A DNA stretch of 7,679 nucleotides from CAKTOF01 sp964523945 (GTDB lineage: Bacteria > Bacillota > Clostridia > Oscillospirales > Oscillospiraceae). Made by a program: the position numbers and the translations under genes. The number at the start of each line of letters is the position of its first letter. Position 1 is the stretch's first letter. A model generated the notes under the pieces. The model was not told where the DNA came from, ran no database searches, and saw nothing but the letters and a program-made list of their open reading frames with translations. The stretch spans positions 1 through 7,679 of the forward strand of contig CAZGBU010000098.1 in assembly GCA_964523945.1 (NCBI GenBank), given 5' to 3'. Positions 1-6,179 of the stretch are shown here, one piece after another.

Positions 1-332
1 TGGCGCTGATCCGGCGCAGCCGCGGCAGCATGCGCACCGGCGACCGGATTGAAGCCGGCGGCATTACACTCGACCAGAGCGCGCGGCACGTGTACGCCGG
101 CCGGCGGGAGATCGCGCTGACGCCGAAAGAGTACGCGCTGCTGCGCTGCCTGATGCTGAATAAGAATATTGTGATGAGCCGTGAGCAGCTGCTGGTCAAA
201 TGCTGGGGCTACGACTACGACGGCGAAGCCCGGGCGGTGGACACCCACATCAAGCGCCTGCGCGAGAAACTGGGCGAGCATGCCGCCTGCATCCAGACGG
301 TGATCAAGGCCGGCTACCGATTGGAGGGGTAA
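1..332 (+). CDS. OmpR/PhoB-family response regulator, C-terminal DNA-binding domain (5' truncated by window)
   Basis: This is the effector end of a two-component response regulator that binds DNA and controls transcription when phosphorylated by its partner kinase. Only the last 109 residues are present; the reading frame is open from base 3 back through the window edge, so the receiver domain with its phospho-accepting Asp lies outside. The fragment begins with a typical interdomain linker (ALIRRSRGS) and then a winged-helix domain: the segment LTPKEYALLRCLML, the SREQLLVKCWGYDYDGEAR stretch, the recognition helix AVDTHIKRLREKL and the closing beta-hairpin wing ending in AGYRLEG. An ATG at base 30 is not taken as a start because it has no ribosome binding site and the linker continues upstream of it. 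The stop codon lies 2 bases before the kinase start, so the two genes form one operon. The family is certain; the DNA target and the signal are unknown. Confidence 0.95.
   Translation, partial: ALIRRSRGSMRTGDRIEAGGITLDQSARHVYAGRREIALTPKEYALLRCLMLNKNIVMSREQLLVKCWGYDYDGEARAVDTHIKRLREKLGEHAACIQTVIKAGYRLEG
323..329 (+). promoter_or_regulatory. Ribosome binding site of the sensor kinase
   Basis: The bases GGAGGGG lie 5 bases before the ATG at 335 and inside the last codons of the response regulator. This decides the kinase start: the open frame extends back to base 200, but that extension overlaps the winged-helix coding sequence in another frame and lacks such a site. Placement inside the upstream gene fits coupled translation of the pair. 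Confidence 0.85.
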
Positions 333-334
333 CC

Positions 335-2650
335 ATGAAAAAGATCACCAAGGGATACTGCGTTGTCTCAGCCCTGCTGGTCCTTTGGGCTATCGTCGAC
401 TTTTTCCACTATGCCCAGGTCGGGAAAGATCTGATAGCGCATTACCAGGGGGCCAGCGTCATACAGCGGCTGGTGCGAAACACGCTCTTTCACGGGATCG
501 TCAAAATCCTGCTCTGCGTTCTTGTGATTTTGATTGGACTGTGGCGGTCAAACGCAAAATGCCGCATCCGTTCCATGACGGCCATTACACTCCGGCTTGG
601 CGCCGCGCTGCTGGCGCTGTGGCTGGTCTGCATGGCTGCCTTCACTTATGGCACAGCGCAGTATGTGTTTGTGCAGCTGACCGGGCAGGGGTATGATCTG
701 GCAGGCTATGCTGCGAGGATCGGCCAGTTCGATTCACTTTTTTCCGACGACGCATATTACGCTGCGCGGCGCGCCCGCCCCGGCGCGCTGGAATATGCAA
801 TGAACCAGACGATCGCGGGCACGGGTGCCAGCGTGTATTCACCCTCACTCGACGTCTGGCCGCAGAACATGGATACGCTGTCGGTCTACCGGGGGGACGT
901 CGAGGGGGAGTGTGAAACCGCTGTTGCATTTTTCAATACGGACGGCGAAGTGCTGCGCACAAGCGGGGACTTCGTATATTTCTCCTACGTTACGGATGCC
1001 TGCTGGCGCGAGCACGCCGAATCTGCCGCCACCAGCGGCTACGGCTGGCTCAACCTGTCCGACCCGGACGATGAACGTTACCTGCTCTTCCGCTCCATCT
1101 ACGCCGGCGTGCACAGCCTGTATGACATGCGCGCCATCCGCATGACCGGGTATTTTGACGGTTCACGCTTTGAGCCGTTGGCCATGGCATATATGACCGA
1201 CGGCATGTACTACAGCGCGCTTGACGCGGCCGCGCCAGGCTGGGATACGCTCTCGGAATCAGCGGCAGAAGAAACAGAATCGGTCATCATTGACGGCAAT
1301 ACCGCCACAGTATCTGCCTCCGGCGGCTCCATAACGCCGCCCTACACCATGAGCGAGCTTGACGAGATGGGATTGATCGAATGGGAAGTCCGTTTTGACC
1401 ACACGGCAGACGCCGGGCGCGAGCTGGTCACCATCTATGCCACAAATTCCTACATGACGCTCTATGAGCCGTCAGGATCGGTCCGCTATCAGGGTGTCGA
1501 GGTGCATGAAGATCTGCGCGCGCTGCTCGGCACGATGGGCTTTTACGCAACATCCGGGCAGAACACAGTCTACAGCGGCGCATCCCAGTTTGACCTGTGG
1601 GACCTGATCGTGTTTTCCTCTTATCTGGTCTATGACAGCACATCCGATGATGCAGAGCCGCTGTTTTCCATCCTCACCGCGTTGCGTGCGAGTCCGCTGC
1701 GCATTGCGATGCGCTTCCTCAAAACCGTCTACCTTGTGAGCTTTGCGCTGGCACTTGTGAGTTTCTGGCTGCTGCGGCGGAGTCTGAAAAAAAACCTGGT
1801 CGCGCCCATCCAGGCCATCAGCCAGGGCATCGCCAGCGGCTGGACGCATCTGTTTCCGCTGCGCGAAAAGCCGCCGCGCTGGGCCGAATCATACACACTG
1901 TACCAACAGTATGAAGAAACCCTCTCGCGCCTGCAACAGGACAAAGATGAGTTGAGCCGCCTGAACACCGCGCTTGCATACGCCAGAACCGCCGAGCAGA
2001 ACCGGCGGCAGATGACCTCGCACATTGCGCACGAGCTGAAAACGCCGCTGGCCATTGTCCACAGTTACGCTGAGGGCCTGAAGGAGCACATTGCCGACGA
2101 TAAGCGCGACCGCTACCTGGATGTCATTTTGACCGAGAGCGAACGGATGGACAAAATGGTGCTGGAAATGCTCGATCTGTCGCGCCTGGAAGCGGGCCGT
2201 GTCAAGCTCACACGCGACGTGTTCTCGCTCCGCGAGCTGACCCACGCAGTCTTCGACCGGCTCGAGCGCGCCGCCGCAGCCCGGCAGCTTACCATTGTGT
2301 TCGACTGCCCGGACGCATGCGTCGTCACCGCCGACGAAGCGCGCATCGGGCAGGTGGTCGAGAACTTTGCAACCAATGCCGTGAAATATACGCCCACCGG
2401 CGGGCATATCGCCGTCCATATCCGGCCGGAAGGCGATGGCGCAGTCTTTTCCATCGAAAACGACAGCGAGCCGCTCTCATCCGAAGCGATCAGCAAGGTC
2501 TGGGACAGCTTCTACCGCACTGACGAGGCGCGCACCGGCGGCGGTTCCGGGCTGGGACTTGCCATCGCCCGGCGCATCATCGACCTGCACGGCGGCACCT
2601 GTTCCGTCCGCAACACCGCCTCCGGCGTCGAGTTCAGCTTCCGCATCTGA
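335..2650 (+). CDS. Membrane sensor histidine kinase, VanS/PhoR-like, with large extracytoplasmic domain
   Basis: This membrane kinase of 771 residues senses an outside signal, autophosphorylates on His and passes the phosphate to the regulator encoded just before it. Four hydrophobic segments are visible, near residues 8-25, 51-70, 86-105 and 464-484. The basic loop after the second (RSNAKCRIRS) and the basic stretch after the fourth (RRSLKKN) fit an N-in topology, with a hairpin, then about 355 residues outside, then the cytoplasmic catalytic part. After a degenerate HAMP-like segment and a probable coiled coil (about 525-555) comes the HisKA motif HELKTPL with phospho-acceptor His566. The ATPase domain has the N box ENFATNAVKYT (second Asn at 681), an F-box-like WDSFYR and the G2 box GSGLGLA (737-743). 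The usual G1 glycines are replaced in IENDSEPL, a degenerate form also known in VanS-like kinases. I do not recognise the outer domain; one segment (AVAFFNTDGEVLRTSGDF) has a PAS/Cache-like look. The start has a good ribosome site. Ligand unknown. Confidence 0.95.
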   Translation: MKKITKGYCVVSALLVLWAIVDFFHYAQVGKDLIAHYQGASVIQRLVRNTLFHGIVKILLCVLVILIGLWRSNAKCRIRSMTAITLRLGAALLALWLVCMAAFTYGTAQYVFVQLTGQGYDLAGYAARIGQFDSLFSDDAYYAARRARPGALEYAMNQTIAGTGASVYSPSLDVWPQNMDTLSVYRGDVEGECETAVAFFNTDGEVLRTSGDFVYFSYVTDACWREHAESAATSGYGWLNLSDPDDERYLLFRSIYAGVHSLYDMRAIRMTGYFDGSRFEPLAMAYMTDGMYYSALDAAAPGWDTLSESAAEETESVIIDGNTATVSASGGSITPPYTMSELDEMGLIEWEVRFDHTADAGRELVTIYATNSYMTLYEPSGSVRYQGVEVHEDLRALLGTMGFYATSGQNTVYSGASQFDLWDLIVFSSYLVYDSTSDDAEPLFSILTALRASPLRIAMRFLKTVYLVSFALALVSFWLLRRSLKKNLVAPIQAISQGIASGWTHLFPLREKPPRWAESYTLYQQYEETLSRLQQDKDELSRLNTALAYARTAEQNRRQMTSHIAHELKTPLAIVHSYAEGLKEHIADDKRDRYLDVILTESERMDKMVLEMLDLSRLEAGRVKLTRDVFSLRELTHAVFDRLERAAAARQLTIVFDCPDACVVTADEARIGQVVENFATNAVKYTPTGGHIAVHIRPEGDGAVFSIENDSEPLSSEAISKVWDSFYRTDEARTGGGSGLGLAIARRIIDLHGGTCSVRNTASGVEFSFRI

Positions 2651-2653
2651 AGC

Positions 2654-2695
2654 AAATGCAGCCCTGACCGATTGGGTCAGGGCTGCATTTTTATT
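2654..2695 (+). terminator. Intrinsic terminator of the two-component operon
   Basis: A perfect 16-bp inverted repeat (2654-2669 paired with 2675-2690) encloses a 5-base loop and runs into TTTTTATT on the + strand. It starts three bases after the kinase stop codon and ends at the stop codon of the convergent lipoprotein gene. On the - strand the tail after the stem is only ATTTGCTTC, so it should terminate best rightward, but it may also act on leftward transcripts because it is the only hairpin between the two gene ends. Confidence 0.9.
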
Positions 2696-3818
2696 CCGGT
2701 AAAACCGTCAAAATATACAGATCCGCATCACAGATATAATGCAGGCCGTTCGCCTCTGCAACGCCCGCATTCGCCTGCGCGTCACGCTGCACCTGCAACA
2801 GCCGTCCGCCGGTCAGCAGATCCTCCTGTGCGGCCAGAAACGCCGCCTCAGAGCCAAACATGACGGACACCGACCGCTGCCCTTCCTGCAGCTGGGCCGT
2901 GTAGAGCGCAGCATAGGCGCTGTAGTCATACTGCTCAAGCAGCATTCCCTCGACGCGGTAATAATTCCACTCAGTCTGGGTGCAGGCCGGGATCGACTGC
3001 TCTTCCGACATCGTGCGCGTGCGCAGAATCTGTTCGTCGGTCAGGCCCAGATAGGCGTAGCTGACACCGTAGTCTGCCGGCTCGCCGATGTACGACGGGT
3101 CGCCCCAGGTCGCGTCGACGTGATACCATTCGCCGCCGATCTGCACGGCATTCCAGGCATGGCTTCCGCGGTCTGTCTCTCCGCGGACATACAGGCATGC
3201 CACGTCCAGCTGCTGCAGCAGATACTGCACAGCCCGCGCATATGCGCCGCACACACCCGCGCCCTGCACCAGCGATGCAACGATATCCTGGTCGTCGATG
3301 TCGCCGGAATAATCGACATGCGCAATGACATATTCATAGACGCCCTTGACCTTCTCATAGTCTGACGCCTCGCCAAGCTCTTCGCGGATGGTTGTACAGA
3401 CAGCGGCCAGCGCTGCATCGTATTCCGCGCACGCGGCGGCCGTATAGGCATAGTCCGGTGTAAACGTGACGTCCGTCACAACCTCGCCAAGCGTTGACGT
3501 GGTCGCCACGCCGCTGTTGGCATACCAGTACAGCTCCGGATGATCTGACCAGACAGCACGCGCTGCGGTCTTGACCGCCTCTGCGTCATCGCCGAGATCT
3601 GTGATCTCAGCCGAACGTGCCTGCAGCCCCTCCAGCAGCTGGTCATAGAGTTCCTCATGCGTCTTCTTCTGCGCAGCGCCCGGCAGCAGCGTGCTGAGCT
3701 GCTTTTCCCCGAGCGCACCGGTCAACTCGCCAGGCAGGCTGCAACCGCTCAGGGCAAACGCCAGCAGCGCAGCGAGCACAGCGATGCGTCGGATTGCACT
3801 GTGCGCAGGCGTGCTCAT
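2691..3818 (-). CDS. Lipoprotein with transglutaminase-like (cysteine protease fold) domain
   Basis: This predicted surface lipoprotein of 375 residues has a basic N terminus, a hydrophobic stretch (about 11-23) and the lipobox LSGC, with Cys26 as the lipid attachment site. After a helical region (about 48-165) comes a transglutaminase-like core. The three catalytic residues are all visible: Cys190 in GAGVCGAYA, His220 in GSHAWNAV and Asp235 in WYHVDATWGD. A C-terminal region of about 115 residues (roughly 260-375) is unrecognised. Proteins of this fold can crosslink or cleave peptides; which reaction or partner applies here is unknown. The start at 3818 puts the lipobox at the expected distance and overlaps the hydratase stop by ATGA. 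No Shine-Dalgarno site is visible, so translation is probably coupled to the upstream gene. Another ATG at 3839 would add seven residues and cannot be ruled out. The frame is open further upstream, but that part lies within the hydratase gene. Confidence 0.9.
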   Translation of the reverse strand: MSTPAHSAIRRIAVLAALLAFALSGCSLPGELTGALGEKQLSTLLPGAAQKKTHEELYDQLLEGLQARSAEITDLGDDAEAVKTAARAVWSDHPELYWYANSGVATTSTLGEVVTDVTFTPDYAYTAAACAEYDAALAAVCTTIREELGEASDYEKVKGVYEYVIAHVDYSGDIDDQDIVASLVQGAGVCGAYARAVQYLLQQLDVACLYVRGETDRGSHAWNAVQIGGEWYHVDATWGDPSYIGEPADYGVSYAYLGLTDEQILRTRTMSEEQSIPACTQTEWNYYRVEGMLLEQYDYSAYAALYTAQLQEGQRSVSVMFGSEAAFLAAQEDLLTGGRLLQVQRDAQANAGVAEANGLHYICDADLYILTVLPE

Positions 3819-6055
3819 GCGTAATAATTGATGAGGCATCCGGCCAGGATAATCGCCCGCTCCTCCTGTGACAGGTTCTCCATCTTCAGCTTGATTGGGC
3901 GCGTGTCCTCCCCCTGCATCAGCACAGCCGCAACGGCCGCGTCTCCCCGCTCGAGCGCGGCGCGGATACCGGGGATATAGAGCCGGTCGCCGGGCTGAAT
4001 GTGATAGGTTTCGATCCCGTCCACGGTGAACGGAACCATGCCCCAGTTGATGACATTGGAGCGGTAGCGCTTGGTCGCATAATCTTCGCACACGTTGGCG
4101 CAGCCGCCGAGCACGCGCTGGCATGAGGCTGCCTGCTCGCGCGCTGAGCCGTCGCCCGGGCGAATCGCCATCACCAGTGAGCCGAGCCCAGTCGTCTTCG
4201 GATCATATCCGGCCATAGCTGCCGCCACCGCAGGCGCATCCGGATCTGTGCGGCGCAGCCGTTCCAGTGAAAGCACCTCTTTTGCCCGGCCGACGTAGGC
4301 AGGATCCTTGCGCGAGAGCGTAAACTCCGCCAGCTTCAGCGGGTTGGAGCGGTACGACGACGTCTCGCCTGATGGGATCAGCTCATCGGTCGTCGTCACC
4401 GGGTCATAGATTGCGCTTGCGACAGTGAGCAGCAGATTCTCCGGCATGGCGATCTGCTCCGGCCAGTCGGCGATGTTCGAGCCAAAGACAAGCTCCTGCG
4501 ACGGGTCAGGCTTACCCACACCAAAGTAAACGCGCGCATCGTACGGCGTGCGGTCAAATTCATATTCCATATAGCACGGGTCGACCGGCGGATCGGGCAG
4601 ATCCATGGCGGAGGTGATGGCACCGCCGTTGCGTGCAGACGCGGCAATCGAGCGCGCATCCATCAGCGCAACATAGGCCACCTGCCCGTCTGCGGGCTTG
4701 CTGCCCTCGCGGTTGGGGAAGTTGCGCGTGGAGTGCCGGATTGAGAAGCCGCCATTGGCCGGCACATCGCCCGCGCCGAAGCACGGACCGCAGAAGCTTG
4801 AGCGCAGCGACGCGCCCGAGGCCATCATCTTCGTCAGCGCGCCGTTTCTGGCCAGCGCCAGGATCACCGGCTGGCTGGTCGGGTAGACCGACAGCCAAAA
4901 CTCGCCGGTACCGATCGGCGCACCGTCCAAAATGGCCGCCGTCTGAAGCATATTCTGATAGGTGCCGCCCGAGCAGCCGGCAATAACGCCCTGGTCGGCG
5001 TAGAATTTTCCATTCCGGATCTTGCTTGTCAGGCTGGCAGGCCTCTGCTTCAGTTCAAGCTGCTGTACCGTCGTTTCGTCGACAATATGCAGAATATCCT
5101 CCAGATTCTCATTGAACTCACGGATGGTATAGGCGTTTGACGGGTGGAACGGCAATGCAATCATCGGTTCAACCCGTGAAAGGTCAACCCGGATCAGCGC
5201 GTCGTAATACGCGCCATCCGCCGGCGCGAGCGCTCTGTAGTCGGCCTCGCGGCCATGCGCGGCAAGCGAGCGGCGCACGGTCTCATCTGTCATCCAGATG
5301 GATGACAGGCAGCTTGTCTCGGTCGTCATCACGTCGATGCCGGAGCGGTAGTCCATCGCAAGATTTTCAACGCCCGGGCCAAAGAACTCCATCACCGCGT
5401 TCTTGACATAACCCTCCCGGAACGTCGCACCGATGATCGCAAGCGCCACGTCCTGCGGCCCGACGCCCGGGCGCGGCGCGCCCTCGAGATAGATTGCGAC
5501 CACGCGCGGATAGGCGATGTCATACGTCTTGTTCAGAAGCTGCTTGACCAGCTCAGGGCCGCCCTCTCCAACAGCGAGGGTGCCATACGCACCGTAGCGG
5601 GTGTGTGAATCCGAACCGATGATCATCTTTCCGCCGCCGGCGTACATTTCACGCATATAGCTGTGGATGACCGACTGATGCGCCGGGACAAATTCGCCGC
5701 CGTATTTTTTTGCGGCAGACAGGCCGAAAACATGGTCGTCTTCGTTAATTGTACCGCCGACCGCGCACAGCGCGTTGTGGCAGTTGGTCAGCACATACGG
5801 CATTGGGAAGCGTTCCAGGCCGGAGGCGCGCGCCGTTTGGATGATGCCGACATAGGTGATGTCGTGCGATGCCATCGCGTCAAAGCGGAGCTTCAGGTGC
5901 TCCATATCGTCCGTGGTATTGTGCGCACGCAGAATGCCATAGGTTATGGTCCCCTGCCGGCCGCTCTCCGTCCGGAGTCCGCGTGCGGTTCCCTCGCCGG
6001 CCGGGACAAATGCGCCGCCCTGATAAAATACACCCTCATTGACAATGCCGATCAT
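3815..6055 (-). CDS. Aconitase-superfamily hydratase (Fe-S), YbhJ-like, substrate uncertain
   Basis: This cytoplasmic enzyme of 746 residues belongs to the aconitase superfamily, whose members isomerise or hydrate carboxylic acids using a [4Fe-4S] cluster. All three cluster cysteines are present: Cys361 (IAGCSGGTYQN) and Cys422/Cys425 (FCGPCFG). Also kept are the DSH motif (149-151), the upstream active-site His131, a RNFxxR motif (444-449) and a swivel-domain GDGSARE motif (634-640). Several residues conserved in true aconitase differ: the DH motif is CH (92-93), the substrate Gln in the N-terminal helix is His64, and the swivel-domain SSREH is SAREQ. Its length and divergence suggest the group annotated only as hydratase, including E. 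coli YbhJ, more than the TCA-cycle enzyme; this is recalled similarity and not a search result. The start at 6055 is chosen because AGGAGGA sits 7 bases upstream, whereas an ATG at 6082 has no such site. The gene has its own promoter and overlaps the lipoprotein gene by four bases. Confidence 0.85.
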   Translation of the reverse strand: MIGIVNEGVFYQGGAFVPAGEGTARGLRTESGRQGTITYGILRAHNTTDDMEHLKLRFDAMASHDITYVGIIQTARASGLERFPMPYVLTNCHNALCAVGGTINEDDHVFGLSAAKKYGGEFVPAHQSVIHSYMREMYAGGGKMIIGSDSHTRYGAYGTLAVGEGGPELVKQLLNKTYDIAYPRVVAIYLEGAPRPGVGPQDVALAIIGATFREGYVKNAVMEFFGPGVENLAMDYRSGIDVMTTETSCLSSIWMTDETVRRSLAAHGREADYRALAPADGAYYDALIRVDLSRVEPMIALPFHPSNAYTIREFNENLEDILHIVDETTVQQLELKQRPASLTSKIRNGKFYADQGVIAGCSGGTYQNMLQTAAILDGAPIGTGEFWLSVYPTSQPVILALARNGALTKMMASGASLRSSFCGPCFGAGDVPANGGFSIRHSTRNFPNREGSKPADGQVAYVALMDARSIAASARNGGAITSAMDLPDPPVDPCYMEYEFDRTPYDARVYFGVGKPDPSQELVFGSNIADWPEQIAMPENLLLTVASAIYDPVTTTDELIPSGETSSYRSNPLKLAEFTLSRKDPAYVGRAKEVLSLERLRRTDPDAPAVAAAMAGYDPKTTGLGSLVMAIRPGDGSAREQAASCQRVLGGCANVCEDYATKRYRSNVINWGMVPFTVDGIETYHIQPGDRLYIPGIRAALERGDAAVAAVLMQGEDTRPIKLKMENLSQEERAIILAGCLINYYA

Positions 6056-6062
6056 ATGTAAT

Positions 6063-6069
6063 TCCTCCT
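6063..6069 (-). promoter_or_regulatory. Ribosome binding site of the hydratase gene
   Basis: The - strand reads AGGAGGA, then 7 bases, then ATG at 6055. This near-perfect Shine-Dalgarno match fixes the start nine codons downstream of the first ATG in the open frame (6082). Confidence 0.9.
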
Positions 6070-6106
6070 GCGCTGTTGCCAATCTTGCGGAAGTTTTGCG
6101 GCTATT

Positions 6107-6135
6107 ATCATATCAGATTCCCGCCGCGGTTGCAA
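6107..6135 (-). promoter_or_regulatory. Predicted sigma-A type promoter for the hydratase-lipoprotein unit
   Basis: Reading the - strand, TTGCAA (6135-6130, four of six matches to TTGACA) is followed by a 17-base spacer and TATGAT (6112-6107, five of six matches to TATAAT). TG lies one base before the -10 hexamer, giving an extended -10. Transcription would start near 6100 and leave a leader of about 45 bases before the ATG at 6055. The -35 element directly abuts the T tract of the upstream terminator. It is the only convincing promoter in this gap. Confidence 0.7.
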
Positions 6136-6170
6136 CAAAAAAGCCCGCATGCCGGATGGCATGCGGGCTT
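6135..6170 (-). terminator. Intrinsic terminator of the pyrophosphatase gene
   Basis: A perfect 13-bp GC-rich inverted repeat (6158-6170 paired with 6141-6153) with a 4-base loop is followed on the - strand by a run of T residues (TTTTTTGTT, with the first two T within the stem base). It lies 9 bases after the pyrophosphatase stop codon and should largely isolate the hydratase from read-through. Confidence 0.93.
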
Positions 6171-6179
6171 GGAGACGTT

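Noticed and set aside
200..334. Upstream extension of the kinase open frame
   Set aside because: It overlaps the conserved winged-helix sequence of the regulator in another frame, while the ATG at 335 has a good ribosome site and a natural membrane-protein N terminus.
1787..1794. Run of eight A residues in the kinase gene, just after the fourth membrane segment
   Set aside because: It could be a slippage site for phase variation, but it encodes the expected basic juxtamembrane Lys-Lys-Asn, the frame is intact, and a single short run is weak evidence.
1889..2496. Two overlapping open frames on the - strand opposite the kinase catalytic domain
   Set aside because: They lie fully within strongly conserved HisKA and ATPase coding sequence, have no ribosome site I can see, and their products resemble no known protein.
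3819..4124. Upstream extension of the lipoprotein frame
   Set aside because: It is an Arg-rich out-of-frame reading of the hydratase C terminus; the signal peptide and lipobox place the start at 3818 (or at most 3839).
6056..6179. Possible riboswitch or structured leader upstream of the hydratase
   Set aside because: After the terminator only about 45 bases of leader remain, with no further stable hairpin, so there is no room for a known riboswitch class.
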